NCBI GenBank assembly: GCA_036023115.1
Contig: JAYKKT010000073.1
Location: 17,732,501 to 17,796,500 of the forward strand
Origin: Brasenia schreberi
Lineage: Eukaryota; Streptophyta; Magnoliopsida; Nymphaeales; Cabombaceae
DNA length: 64,000 nucleotides
Direction of reading: 5' to 3'
Below the pieces are notes generated by a model, which saw only the letters and a program-made list of their open reading frames with translations, had not been told where the DNA came from and made no database searches. Of the stretch, positions 11,470-25,000 are shown one piece after another. Both the position numbers and the translations under genes were made by a program. The number at the start of each line of letters is the position of its first letter. The first letter of the stretch is position 1.

Positions 11470-13750
11470 CTAGAGGGCACTTGTTACAGTCATACAGCAA
11501 GCCACATACTTAGCTTCTTGTGTATGCAATGCTATACAATCATGTTTCTTACGTGCCCAAAAAACAACACTACTTCCAAATAATAATATTTGTCTCAAGG
11601 TTATTTTGTTGTCATCTTTGCTCACAACAAAGTTAGCATCTGAGTATCCTATCACTTTCACTTCATATGCTTGAAAACATAGTTTCAAGTCTTTTGTTCC
11701 TTTCAGATATCTTAAAATCCTTTTTACAAATTTCAAATGTTGTCATCAAAAATTACTTTGATATCTACTCACAATAACAACAGCGAAACTGATATCAAGT
11801 CTTGTACACAACATAGCATACATTAAGCTACCCACAGCTTGTGCATAAGGAGTGTTAGACTTATCGTCTCCTTCACTAGGACAAATTGCCTTACTTAATT
11901 TGACCCCTTTTACAACGAGTGTAATAGGAGACTTGCATTCACCCATTTTGAACTTCTTGAGAATATAGTCAATATATCTCTCTTGACTTAGGCATAAGAG
12001 TTTAGATTCTCTATCTTGAGACATCTTTATACCCAGGATATATGATGCTTCCCTCATATCCTTCATTTTGAATCTTAAGTTTAACCATGACTTGGTTTTG
12101 ACAATAATGTCATTGTTATTCCCAGTCAACAATATGTCATCTACATATAACGATAAGATGACAAAGTGGCTCCCACTATTCCAGACATATACACAGTGAT
12201 CAAGCTAATTAGCCATAAACCCAAGTTCAATAATGGCATTTTGAAAAGTCAAATACCATTGGTGAGGTGACTATTTCAGGCCATATAGGGATTTTTTCAA
12301 CCTATATACTTTATCTTCTTGGTCTTCAATTATATATCCTTCAAACTGCTGCATGTATATGATTTCATCTAATTGATGTAAGTCCAAATCATAATATATA
12401 GATATTGTCAGGATTATCCTTGTAGATGCAAATTTTGCAATAGGAGAATATGTCTCAACATAATCTATCTCCTCTTTTTGCGAAAAATATTTTGCAACCA
12501 ACCTCGCTTTAAACTTCTCAATTGAACCATCGACTTTATATTTATTTTTCAGAACCCATTTAAAACCTGACTTTCCTTTTTTTTGGTAAATCAGTCAATT
12601 CCCAAACCTAGTTTTTCTCAATAGATTCAATTTCCTCATCCATGGCTTTCTCCCAGTCTGTTACTTTCGATGAGTTCATAAATTGCTGATAAGTCAAATT
12701 ATCAGTCAACTCATCTAAATCCACCGAATTACACACTTCTTCTATAAGATAAGTGTGATAATCTTTTAAATAGGACGGTGTGACCGTTGGCCTTTTATAT
12801 CCATTTAAAGTTTTGATTGTTTCAAAAAGGTCTTCTATGGGTTCAAATAATGATTGATCTAGGTCTATTAGATCGTTAGTATATTCATCATTATTTTCCA
12901 GGATGTCCTTCTTAGTATGTTCTAAGAATTCAAAATCTCTGCTCTCTATCAGTCCGTGATCCTTATGATAAAATTGATATTCCTTTAAGCCTTTAGAATA
13001 TCCAATAAATATATATCTCAAGGACCTACTATCTAGTTTATTTCTAAATTGATGAAGGATCTTTACATGTGCAATAAATCCCCACTTCTTGAGATACCTA
13101 AATTGGGTTTTCTTCCAAACCACATCTCATATGGTGTAGTGAATACAACCTTACATTGTGCTCTATTGAGTATATACACAATTGTACTTACTGCTTCTCC
13201 CCAAAATTTTCTTGGTAGAGAGGCATCAATTAACATTGATCTTGTCATATTCAATAAGGTCCTATTATATCTTTTAGTTACATCATTTTGTTAAGGTATC
13301 ATGAGCATTGTATTTTGCTTTGCAATACCAAAATCTTTACATAATTCTAAAATTTTTGCAGAGATATATTCACCACTTCTATCTGATCTTAAGACTTTTA
13401 TTAAATGCACCAGTTGATTTTTAACTTCCTGTTTATATTATTTAAAAGCTTCAAGTGTCTTAAATAAAATATAAATAAGTATATCTCGAGTAATCATCAA
13501 TAAAGGTTATAAAATAAATATTTTCTCGATGTGAACTTACTCTAAAGGGTACACATAAATCCATGTGAATGACCTCTAATAGGGTTGTTATCCTTTTTGT
13601 CTCTTTGAAAAAGATTTTTCTTCTTATTTTTTTTATACAAGCTTCACATTTGTTGAAAGCATTTTCCTCAAATCTTTGTAGTAAATCAAAGTTGGATAAT
13701 TTTCTCAACTTTTTCATACTTATATGCTCTAAGGTATTTATGTCATACAT
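11470..13750 (-). pseudogene. copia pol remnant (integrase, reverse transcriptase, RNase H)
   Basis: The integrase part keeps a zinc-binding C-x2-C (KCEACI) and the first catalytic aspartates (HMDLCVPF, FIDDYSRYTYLYF) at 13460-13750. At 13063-13254 it continues as LPRKFWGEAVSTIVYILNR. The reverse transcriptase part contains VETYSPIAKFASTR and YRLKKSLYGLK (12271-12501) and an intact YVDDIL catalytic box at about 12131-12147. RNase H contains IGYSDANF and QEAKYVA (11470-11736). The pieces lie in several frames separated by stops, so no polyprotein can be made. Confidence 0.9.
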
Positions 13751-14444
13751 TCACATCAACATTAAAGGCACACTGAATATAAGCAGAAGGATTTTCATTC
13801 TCACTAACTTTCAATTTGAATATTCCATGTTTTACATTAAATTTCCTAGAGAAAAATACCCTCATGTTTCACTGTCACATTGACAGGGACAAACCTGACC
13901 TCAAAACCTTTCTTTACTAAGGCAGGGATTGAAACCAAATTGTGCCTTATAGATGGTACAATTAATACATCAATCAATACAATTTATATACCTTTTATAA
14001 AAATTCTAAAGGAAAGAGTACCTAGAACATCCGAGAAAGTATTATTTTCGATGTACACCCTGATGTTTTCCTAGTTTGTACTCCTTTAGATCCATTGTCC
14101 ATTCCTTAGTCTTCGAGATATGTTTAGTCACTTTAGAGTCAATCCACCAATCAGTGATAGGGCGGTTCATGTAGAGACATTCAGATATCACGCAGATTAC
14201 GTCCTCCTTCTCTGATTGTCCACGTTATAGGTTGTTTTCTCCACTCTTGTTGTTGTTGTAATCCCTCTTTTAGTATCTCATCTTTTCAGAATTGAAACAC
14301 TTGACCTGAAAAGCAGTTTCTTGTATTTTCTTCAGAGATTGACAGTCTTTTTTGTTATTTTTGTCAAACTTTTTGTTTCATTTATTTCTCCTTTGGTTGA
14401 GTTTGGAGGTAGACCCTATCTCATCTTTTCTTTTTTTAAACTCC

Positions 14445-17206
14445 GCCCAGATCACCCTTGCATTGTCGGTCCCAAGCTTGGATAAAGGAGGAAGGTTGTG
14501 TTATGCTTCTGACAGTCAGCATAAAACTTCGTCGGATTTTTATAACATAGATTACAAAAATTTTGAGCATTGCTTTGGGGTGTTCCCACCTAGCGACCCG
14601 CTGTAGAGCTCGAATACAATCATAAGTAAGTAAGGGTCACTATATTTTTGCCCGAATGTAGTGAATAATTTTCAAAGAGGGTCTCCGCACTTTGAATATG
14701 GATGGATGCGAGGGTAAGGAAGCTAGTCCTAGATAATAAGATTCGTATTGGTTCTTAAAATATCAGAACATTATCCGATAAGCTAATGGAGGTGGTAGGT
14801 ACTATGATTCGGAGAAATATTTATATTCTCTGTTTACAAGAGACAAAATAGGTTGGAGAAAAAGATAGAGCGTGTTGGATCTCTTTATAGTCAATACAAT
14901 CTTCAAAAAACGAGATGAACATTTAATTACTTATAAGAGTGGCTTATCACAAACACAAATTGATTACTTTATTTGTAGAAAAAAGATAGAGCGTGTTGTA
15001 AAGATTACAAGGTAATTTCAGGAGAAAGCTTAACCACCCAGCATCGACTTTTAGTTATCGATTTACAACTAAAAGAATGGACAAAAAAGAAAAGAGTGCA
15101 TCAAGTTATTCGAACTAAATGGTGAAACCTCAAAAGCGAGAAAGAATATATATTTAAACAGAAAGTCCTTCAAGGAGATGTTTGGAATTATGTTGGTACA
15201 CCCTGTGATATGTAGAACAATATGGCTATACATATTAAGAAAGTGGTAAAAGATGTGTTAGGTGTATCTAAGAGAGGTGTACCAGCACAAAAAGAAGCTT
15301 GGTGGTGGAGTGAAGTAGTGCAAAATAAATTCAAGGTAAAGAGGGCATGTTACAAATTACATTATGCTAAGAAAACTAGTGAAACTTTAGAGGCATATAA
15401 AAAAGCAAAGAAGGAAGTGAAAAGGCCGTCAGTGAAGCAAAAGCTAAAATTTGAGTGGATTTATATAAAAAACTCAACTCAAAAAAGAGTGAAAGAGATA
15501 TTTTTAGGATAGCTAAGGCTAGAGATAAGAAAACTAAAGATCTTAATTATGTTAGATGCATTAAGGATGAGGATGAAAAATTTCTAGTGGCAAATGATAA
15601 TATAAGAAATAGATGAAAAAACTATTTTTATAAGCTTTTTAATTAAAATAAAGATGTTAGTATTAACTTAGGAGAGTTAGCCAAATCAGAAAAGTATATA
15701 AACTACAATTTCTACCGACGTATTCAAAAGAATGAAGTCAAAGAGGCTCTTAAAACAGATGAAGGGTGTTAAATCGGTAGGATAAGATGATATTCCTATA
15801 AAAGTTTAGAAAATAATAGGAGAAACAAGAATCACTTGGCTCACAAGACTATTTAATGAGATATGGAGAAACCAAAAAATGGCCGAAGAATGAAGGGCGA
15901 GTACACTTATACCGATATATAAGAACAAGGGAGACATTCAGAATTGTGCAAATTATCGAGGTATCAAGTTAATGAGTCATACTATGAAATTGTGGGAAAG
16001 AATTATCGAATATAGGTTGAGAGAAGTATCAAGTACAATAGAGAACCAATTTGGATTCACGCAAGGTAGATCTACTATTGAAGCGATTAACCTTTTGAGA
16101 CGTCTTATGAAACATTTTAGAGCAAAAAAGAAAGACCTGCACATGATATTTATTGATCTAGAAAAAACTACGATAGGGTATCGAGGGAGATTCTTTAGAG
16201 AACCTTGGAAAAAAGAGGTATCCCATTGACATACTGATACATTATAAGAGATACGTATGATGGTGCAAAAACATGTGTGAGGACTCATGAAGGAATGACA
16301 GACTTCTTTGAAGTTAATATTGGGTTACATCAAGGATCAACTTTAAGTCTATACTTATTTATAATGGTGATTGATGAGTTAACAAAACATATTCAAGATG
16401 AAGTACCTTGGTGTATGTTATTTAGAGATGACATTGTGTTAGTGGAGGAATTTAAGGAAAAAGTTAATAGAAAATTGGAACTATGGAGAAAAACATTATA
16501 AAGCAAAGGCCTCTGACTTAGTAGAACAAAGATAGGATGTATGGAATGTACATTTGATCATTTGGTTACTTCAGAGGACATAGAAATTAAAATTGGCACA
16601 CATTGCATCCCCCAAAAAGAAAGTTTTAAATACCTAGGGTCAATTTTTCAAAATGTTATGCATATAATTAATGCTAGTTGGTTAAAATGGAGAGGAGCAT
16701 CAGGTATTCTTTGTGATAAAAAGATACCATTAAAGTTAAAAGGTAAATATTATAGAGCAGCAATTAGGCCTGCCATGTTTTATGGTTATGAGTATTGGGT
16801 AGTTAATCATGAATATGTACAAAAGATGTCTGTGACAGAAATGAAGATGTTGAGATGGATGAGTGGTCATACAAGAAAAAATTGTATACATAATGAGGTT
16901 ATTATAAACAAATTAGGAGTGACACCAATAGAGGATAAAATGAGAGAATATCATTTAAGATGGTTTGTACGTATAGAAAGAAGATCAAAAGAAGAACCTA
17001 TAAGAAAGTATAAAAAACTAAATTTGGAAAGTATTAAAAGAGGTAGAAGATGACCACAAAAGTGTTGGAAAGAAACAATAAAGAATGATTTAGCTTATTG
17101 TGAGTTAACTGCTAACATGACACATGATAGAGATATGTGGAAACAAAGAATCCATGTGGCTGACCCTGTCTAGTACAGGAAAAGGCTTAGTTGTTGTTGT
17201 TGTTGT
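14445..17206 (+). mobile_element. RTE-clade LINE inserted in the copia element
   Basis: Plus-strand fragments of the RTE endonuclease/reverse-transcriptase polyprotein run from about 15222 to 17053. They include ENQFGFTQGRSTIEAINLLR and MIFIDLEK (15972-16200), then [20 protein letters not shown] with the catalytic box changed to FRDDIVLVEE (16277-16501), then [20 protein letters not shown] and the C-terminal tail to 17053. The 3' end is a (TTG)n run at about 17190-17206, as expected for RTE elements. Stops and frameshifts disable it. The 5' limit is approximate, and I could not match target duplications. Confidence 0.88.
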
Positions 17207-17331
17207 TTGTCTTGCTCAATTGCTAATTTAAGGGGCAATTCAAAAAGGTAGATTTCTAGCCCTAGTCTGAGAATAGTGGTGACCATGTTCCATGATAAGA
17301 AAAGACTATTCAATATTGTGGATATCTGCAT

Positions 17332-17790
17332 CTATTCTAGGATGACTGATTTTGCCACAACTAGGTCTCTTGTCATTAACAACATATGGTTTACATGTTC
17401 TACTATATTATCCATTTCTTTTATTTTGAATGAATTATATTTTTGTATTAGTAATTTGACATGCAACTTAAGAGTTGTATCATATTTAGATATTATAGAA
17501 TCGAACAACTCTTTCGTGATCTCGAATTCCTCGAAGACCCTGATCAAGTCATCCTCCATGTACGTCAACATGATGGTTCTTGCTATTGTATCGTCTTTAA
17601 AAAATGTTTTATACATTTCTGTTTGTTGCTTTATTGCATCTGGTAGTGGCAAACGCATAATTTCTTTTAGGACATACTCTATACCTTAAAGTGTTAGAGT
17701 GAGTGGTATCCTTTTCTTTCATATTTGGAAGTTTAGACCGTTTAACTTTTTTGTCTTTGCCAGTTTCGACATACATATTCTAGAGTTCAT
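17332..17790 (-). pseudogene. copia gag remnant
   Basis: The minus strand reads KLNGLNFQI, a stop, then LPLPDAIKQQTEMYKTFF and ELFDSIISKYDTTLKLHVK. This matches the N-terminal gag (UBN2-type) segment of plant copia elements. It is cut off downstream by the RTE insertion whose 3' tail ends near 17206. Confidence 0.8.
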
Positions 17791-18494
17791 TTTACGTGTT
17801 TCGCAATTATAACAATTAGACGGTCTAAAAATAAAACATTTATCAAGCAACAAAACACAAATAACATAACTTTAATTAACATGATGCAAAATATCATGAA
17901 AATGAGCTAATAAAAGCTCAATTTTCATATAAAAACAAGCTGGGATAAATCCATAATTTTTCCCAAAAAATTCCTTCTTTTGTTAGTTTTCCAAAACACT
18001 ACGGGTAAAACAGATAGACAGAACAATAAACTTAGTATTTGGTATTTTTGAAAATTTGTGACTGATCGGCAATAAATTCATAATTTCTTCTATCAGTCTG
18101 AATCTGTAATTTCCTCAAAATGATAGGGACAAATATGTCTTTTCACATAGTGGTAGTACTATAATAAATTTAACTAAGAAGGATAGTAAAGTAAATCAAT
18201 ATCTCAGTTTTTCATAATTTTCATATACTATCAGAGGGAAAAACTGACTTTTGCTTGAATAAGGGCAAAATAGTCTTTTTATCTAAAAATATATGGATAT
18301 TTTGTTAATTTTATCCAGTGATAGTTTATAATTTTAAAAAACCGATCGAGGCAGAACAAACTTTTTAGTCTGTTGAGGAAAGAGAGAGCGGGAGAGGCTG
18401 GTTTTAATTTTTTGAGGGGCGGTTACAGAGATTATCTTGAGAAGAACCGGTGCATTTTTATTGAAAGCCTGGTTTTAATTTCTTTTTTCTTTTG

Positions 18495-18602
18495 GGGTTT
18501 CAAAGGGAGGCCGAACCCAACACACCCACACAAGAATGCACCCACTGGAGATTTAACGCCACTACAGATTTAATTGAGAGCCCTACCATTTAGCCACCTC
18601 TT
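18495..18602 (-). mobile_element. tRNA-derived SINE, diverged copy
   Basis: Read on the minus strand, this begins with a tRNA-like GTGGCTAAATGGTAGGGC and ends with a shared 3' module (GGGTGTGTTGGGTTCGGCCT followed by CC). The same module is found in the copies at 31076-31194 and 43464-43564. The B-box region is eroded and target duplications are not clear. Confidence 0.65.
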
Positions 18603-19947
18603 TGGTTATGCTCGGTTTTATACTTATGGTCCTGTGGAGTTTCTAGATTATGGTTTACGGAATTTATCACTCAATATCGTGTAAGTTTTCGGCCTCTAAA
18701 GGACCCCATATATATATATATATAGTTTTTTTATTACATGTATATATTATGTGTAGTTTTTCATATATATACATACTTATTATATATATATATATATATA
18801 TTATTACATGTATATGACTTGTTGAAACCTGAAATATTATAATTGGGTTTAGATTTCAAGTAAATTTGAATCAGATCTTATAGACTTGATATATATCCAA
18901 ATGGGTTTGTGGTCCTGCAGGCCAACCTGACCCGATCCTCATCAGCTCCATCCTCAAATATAAGCCAGAAAATTTTGACCCTGCATTTTTACAGGGCTAA
19001 GCCTATTTTGACATATGTACTTTTTTTTCTGCGACACTTTAATTACCTAACATTTAAGCGTTAATAAATAATGGGTTTTATCTTTAAAGTATCTAGCAAT
19101 AATGATATTACTATATAACGACGTGACACTAACGTAAGTTTGTTATATTGAAAAAGAACGAATGATAATACGTACTGTCATTCCAGTGCCAAAGCAACAT
19201 AAACCACATGTTATTACTAGGTACAAAGTGAAGTTTTTCCTTTAAACTTTTAATAAGGAGCCCATTCCTTCATAACTAATTGAATTCGTGGCATACCAAG
19301 TGTGCACCATCAATGTCTCAGTCTATCGGTTTAACCCATAACCAAATAGCGAAATCATAATTGGTCCCACTTTTTGTCACGGGGTAACCGTCTCTAGGCG
19401 CATTGACGGGCTCTCTCGGGACTGGCGTTTGGCCTCGAGGCAAAGTAAGCTTTAGCGGATTTTACCTAAGTGTTGTAATTTGGCCACTGACTCCCAAAAT
19501 GACGCGTGAAAGTCCCTCTCCCGATTGTCAAGTGTGCCGAAGTCTTCACACTAAGAGACTCACCCACTCAAACGGCAAAGGTAAAGAGGCAATGTGATAG
19601 TAAGTTCATGAAAACTTTAAGGCAATGCATGCAAAGGCATCCGTTTAACTCACTCCACTTAGCTCCAAAATCACTTAAGAGAAAGGCACTTGACGCACGA
19701 AAATCATTTGAAAAAGTAACGTCTTTATTCATAGCGAACAAAGAGTGCAAGGACGATCTCTCTGTTTTAATTACGGTTTATGATTTTTAGAAACTAAATC
19801 ATAAAGATATCTATCTAAAATTGGAACTTTTGTGTGATTATATATATATATAGAGAGAGAGGGAAAAAAAAAGATCACGTCTATTCATATCTCATCATTG
19901 CTTTTTGGTAGTACGATTATAATTTCGAGGTTACACATGTATTTTTA

Positions 19948-20114
19948 AAAATGATAAACGATAACCTTATTATGAATTCAATAGAAAAACCACTTATGAA
20001 TAGAAAGTTCTTAGTGGATCTGGTGTACTTTTTAAAATGATAAAGGATAACCTTATTATAAATTCAATTGAAAAATCAGTTATGAATAGACAGTTCTTAG
20101 GGGATCTGGACTGG
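19948..20114. repeat. Direct duplication, period about 86 bp
   Basis: ATGATAAACGATAACCTTAT at about 19951 recurs as ATGATAAAGGATAACCTTAT at about 20037. Similarity continues through GTTCTTAG.GGATCTGG in both copies, with roughly 10% divergence. Confidence 0.85.
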
Positions 20115-20990
20115 ATGGAACCAACAGTTCTGAAACAGCAACCACCGCTTCAGGTGAACCGAGGCCCCCCAGCTTAAAATCCTCGCTGAACCTCTGATGA
20201 TATGGCGCATTCTTTAGTAAAAATGGTGGTTATGGCTTGTGATTTCCTCTTCCTTGCTAGGTAAAACCAATCTGAACATGGATCCTAAGGAGATCTAAAA
20301 TGTGTTGGTGGAGGTGGTAATTTCGTGTTTTGGGTTGTGTTCGTTTGTGTTCCTGTAAAAGGTCAACCCAGGCATGACCCTTTCTTTTGTTACTTTGGTG
20401 AGACAAAGACACAAAACTTTTCATGTTGTGTTCGTGTTGGCTTGAAACTTTAAACGTATCAAAGCATATCATGGAGCACACCTTCACTTCACGTCCCACT
20501 TTGGTTTCGTGTAGACATTGCGGTCCTACCCTTCTGAAGTAGACTATAGTGAACCAGAACCAGAATCACAATCGGTGGTTTCGAGGCCTTTTTCCCTAAG
20601 TTCTTAAAAACTTTAATATATTTTCTATTTTTTAAGACTAAAACCAGAAACATAACTGATATACTTTGAGCCTTGAACTGAAAGAGGACCAGTTCACTTT
20701 TAATTCTAGGTTTTGGTGGAAGGGGAACCACTGGACCGGACCTGATAGTCCTGGTTTACCCGGAACCCGATAGGTCCAGCTACAAGTGTTTTTTTCTCGA
20801 TTACATCCATCTTTTCTTTTTTCTTTTAGAGACATCCATTGGATCAACAGCTTTGCTTTCATTACAATCCATTTTTGAACATGTTCATGCATAAGTACCC
20901 GACATTCGTACACTAACATGTTTATTTGAAGAACTATGTTGCAATAGATTCTTTTATTTTTACAAAGTATAAGAGATTGATGAAACTGCA

Positions 20991-21033
20991 TTTTTTTCGC
21001 CGGGGGGGTTGTCCCCCCCCCTTAAAAAAAAAA
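20991..21033. repeat. G7/C9 hairpin flanked by T and A runs
   Basis: The order T7, CGCC, G7, TTGT, C9, TT, A10 can fold into a very stable stem with a 4-base loop. It could also be an assembly-sensitive or replication-blocking spot. Confidence 0.8.
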
Positions 21034-21084
21034 CCTTCTAAGTCGAAGGTCTGGAGATAAATACTCGAGGGTGTAAACATCCAG

Positions 21085-21640
21085 CTAGACCTGGCAGGTT
21101 CTGGTTCCCACTAAAACATGGAACCGGAACCGAACAGGTAACATGATTTCAGGTCCATTTCCAGTTTTATTGGGTTTCAGGTCCAGGTTGGTTTTGGTTT
21201 TGATTCTTGTTTAACATTGGTTTGATTATCAACATTTCATGAAGCAAAAGTGAAATTATAAAAGTAGAATACGTGAAACTGCCGGTTTTGATCTTAAATT
21301 GAGTTCCGTAAAGAGTGAAAGCAAAACCAAATGGTAGAGTCCCCTAGATATGGCCGATTTTGAACCGGACCAGTGGTTTAAATTGGAATCAAACTGAGAC
21401 TCAAACCGATTGAACCAGAGACAGAACCATAACCGAGGGTGTCCGGTTTTCTTCTTTTTTGGAACTAGAACCGTCTGTTCTAAGTTTAAGATTAGAAAAT
21501 ATTTTAAAGTTTTTAAACATTTCACTCCCTTTCCCCACGGTCTCTCTTGCGTGTATGCTCGAATTCCTGTTTCGAGGGTGGTTCGGGTCCGGTTCAAGCC
21601 AGACTCGGTTCACGTCCAGGTCTGCCTTACCAGCTTGTTT
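21085..21640. mobile_element. AACCGG-rich degenerate non-autonomous element
   Basis: The segment starts with TAGACCTGGCAGGTTCTGG and is full of alternating GGAACCGG/CCGGTTC words. The left end resembles the terminus of the better-defined element at 49252-49720 (TAGACATGTCTGGTTC), so it is probably a diverged relative. No coding capacity or target duplication was resolved. Confidence 0.35.
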
Positions 21641-22061
21641 ATAAAAATGAAAAAGGGTTCGATGAAATCATGAAAGTGGCTGCAAATGATATTAAAATGT
21701 GTTTTAAGTGTCTATATACATGCATGGAAAAAGACGCGTTTAAATAAAAATGGTTGAATTTCAATAAGGAATTTCTTATCACGACATCACCACGTTTAGA
21801 AACAGTAGCGTCGTTGATACCAAGAGAATGATGTCACAAGAGCCAAAATTCCTTCTCTCTCGTTTTCGTAGATCGTCTAGCCTCCACTTTTTCTCCTCAT
21901 TCTCCTTCGTCACCCACCGATCCTTTCATTATCGACCGTTCATTCGGCTATCATCCTAATATCCACCGTCTCTCTCTCTCTCTCTCTCTCGGGGGCGTTT
22001 TTTCCGATTTTGTGTTTGTGGGGTTTACGTGGGAATCCAGATTCTAGGGTTTTTGTGGTGG

Positions 22062-25000
22062 ATGGAGAATTTGAAGGAAAGTAACGATGGGGCCAACAAG
22101 GAAAACCCTGTGGAAGAGGCGGTGGACACCGGCGATGCATCGGCCAGCTCGAATTCTTCGGCGCTGGATTTTCTGCCGCAGCAGCCCCCCAGGAGACCGT
22201 TCACGAGCCTGAGCCAGGTGGACTCCGATCTCGCCCTCGCTCGGACTCTTCAGGAACAGGTCTGAATTACATCGGAAATCCAAGACTCCTCTGAATCCAT
22301 ATTCTGCTTAACTTTCTGGTGAATAATTGGTAAAAATTTATTGGGTTTTCTTCGCAGAATTTGCTTGTGTTGATTTAGGGTTTCATTGCGTCTGTTTCTT
22401 TTGTTGATTTTGTGGGAAGCAGGAACGGGCGTACATGATGTTGCGTATGGCTGGAGATCAAGGCGAGTACCAGAGTTCCTTGAGCGGAAGCTATGTTTCT
22501 GAGGAAGATGTGGATCATCTGCACGAGAATGGTGATGCAGAGAGATATGGCGTAGACGATGGTGATGGTCTCGAGGAGACGAATGATGAGAACGGGGTCG
22601 TTGGCGATGAAGAGGAGGTGGAAGAGGAGCATTATGATGATGAGGACGATGACGTTGATGAAGGTCACGATTTATTTGATATGCACGCCAGCGAGGAGAT
22701 TGAGCAGATTGATCCATCTGCCTTTGAAAGTGATGAGGCATACGCAAGGGCACTTCAAGATGCTGAAGAACGACAATTGGCAGCTCAGATGCTGGCTTTT
22801 TCGGGGATTAATGAGTGTGAGTAGTTACCCTTTTAGTTGAAATTCGATTTTCTTTGTAGTGTAGAAATTGTCTTTGCGATTCAAAAACAGAAGGTTGCCT
22901 GTCGTGGAAATTGTCTAAAACAAAAGTTTATGAAAAAAACTTGAGTTCTTGAGTTTCGTCCGCAGGGGAGTCCGATGATGGTGATGAGAATGGCAGTAAC
23001 TCTCAGGTATCATTTTTTGATTTCCACCTTCTCAGCCTTGAGCTTGCTTAATTGGGCAAATATGAACTATTAAAAAAGAAGAAGGAAATCTAAGATTTTG
23101 ATATGTAACAACATTATAGCATGCATATGTCATGTCTTTCTTCTGTCTCCGTCTTCGCATAATCTAAGGTCAGTTTATTATTTCATTACGTGTTGTTTAA
23201 TGTCTTGCACCTTTCTCGAATTTGTATGTTCGCATATAGCCGATCTCCTGAAGTATTGTTCGGTTTGTCGTTATGGGTCATGTTTTGTATTTCTGGGATG
23301 TTAAAATCCGGTTCCGGAATGTGGTGAAGAATTTCTGTCTCGGTTAATGATCTACTGTATACACTTCGTCTATTATGTTTGCAAGATACAATGCCTCAGA
23401 TCGTTTGACCAATTGACTATAATTCACTAATGGCAGCTGAGAAGCTGCTTCAGCATTTTGATTATTGTTATTGGTTTATATAATGTATACTTGATGCTTA
23501 CTTTTGTTAGTATTTTATTGTAATTGTGTTGCTGCCACTACTTAGCCCGTCGAGAAGCTTCCTGTCGAGCCCTCTACTGGGGCCTGATTAGGATGTCTTG
23601 ATTCCTTAGCACTTGGCCCAGTCAATCTCTTCTGTCCATGAACTTTATCTCTTCCCTTTGAACGATCCCATCTGCAAATGTTTGTAGTTTTACGCAAATA
23701 GAGAACCAGCAGCGATGCCATTTGTTTCTAGCTTTTGGCATTCAGTGTAGGATCGAAATTGCTTTTTTGTCTAGTCTTTAGAAGAAAAATGTTAGGCTTC
23801 TATGCCATAGCAGGGGTTGCATGGCTTCCATTGTGAGATTATTATACCAGACCTTCTTAGGATATTTTTTGTTGGAATCCTGTTAATTAAGACATAGTTT
23901 GAACGTAAAGTCATGATATTCCTTTGGAGTCTGAATCTCCACATTACCAATTTATGAGTGACCTACATCATATCATGGTACTTGCACGTCCTCAGTAGAT
24001 GCATGTATATACCCTTCTTAGACCTGCTGATTCACTGACATGCAACTTTGCCCATTGAAAATCAGAAGATACCGTTCTTCTGTTCTTCTATGGTTTTCCA
24101 ATAAACAACAACAACAACAACTAAGCCTTTTCCCATACTAGACCGGGTCGGCTACATGGATTCTTTGTTTCCACATAGCTCTATCATGTGTCATTTTAGC
24201 ATTTAACTCAACATAAGCTAGATCATTCTTTATTGTTTCTTTCCAACACTTTTGTGGTCGTCCTCTACCTCTTTTAATACTTTCAAAATCTAGTTTTTCA
24301 TACCTTCTTACAGGCGCTTCTTTTGATATTCTTTCTATATGTCCAAACCATCTTAAATGATACTTTCATTTTATTCTCTATTGGTGTCACTCTCAATTTG
24401 TTTCTAATAACCTCATTATGTATACGGCCTTTTCTTGTATAACCACTCATCCATCTCAACATCTTCATTTCTACCACATACATCTTTTGTATATATTGAT
24501 GATTAACTGCTCAACACTCATAACCATAAAACATGATAGGTCTAATTGCTGCTCTATAATATTTATCTTTTAACTTTAATGGTATCTTCTTATCACAAAG
24601 AATACATTATGTTGCTCTCCATTTTAACCAACCTGCATTAATTCTATGTGTAACATCTCCATCAATTCTTCCATCACTCTTAAATATTGACCCTAGGTAT
24701 TTAAAACTTCACTTTTGGGGGATGCAATGTGTGCCAATTTTAATTTTTATTTCCTATGAAGTAACTGAACTTATATTCCATATATTATGTCTTTATTCTA
24801 CTAAGTTGGAAGCCTTTACTTTCTAATGTTTCGCTCCATAGTTTCAACTTTCTATTAACTTTTTCCTTAGACTCCTCCACTAACACAATGTTATCTGCAA
24901 ATAACATACGCAAAGATACTTCATCTATGTTTTGTTAACTCATCAATCACCATTATAAATAAGTATTAACTTAAAGATGATCCTTGATGTAACCTAATAT

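Larger units (their letters stand above)
11215..17830 (-). mobile_element. Decayed Ty1/copia retrotransposon with a LINE nested in it
   Basis: In minus-strand order the element shows gag (17790-17220), an interruption by an RTE LINE (14445-17206), a degenerate zinc knuckle near 14290-14310 (CFNS where C-x2-C is expected), integrase (13750-12610), reverse transcriptase (12540-12130) and RNase H (11736-11470). This gag-INT-RT-RNaseH order is diagnostic of Ty1/copia. Many stops and frameshifts make it inactive. Paired LTRs, a primer-binding site and target duplications were not found, so both outer limits are approximate. Confidence 0.85.
18603..22061. other. Repeat-rich intergenic DNA upstream of the RING ligase
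   Basis: No recognised gene. It holds TA-rich tracts (18713-18800), an unassigned GC-richer patch at about 19390-19790 with two overlapping open frames of no known family, a short duplication (19948-20114), two AACCGG-rich degenerate blocks (about 20500-20790 and 21085-21640) and a G/C hairpin at 20991-21033. A CT tract at about 21968-21990 lies just upstream of the BIG BROTHER-related start and is probably in its 5' UTR. Confidence 0.5.

Noticed and set aside
22250..22753. 167-codon minus-strand frame rich in H, P and R
   Set aside because: It is antisense to the acidic exon 2 of the RING ligase.
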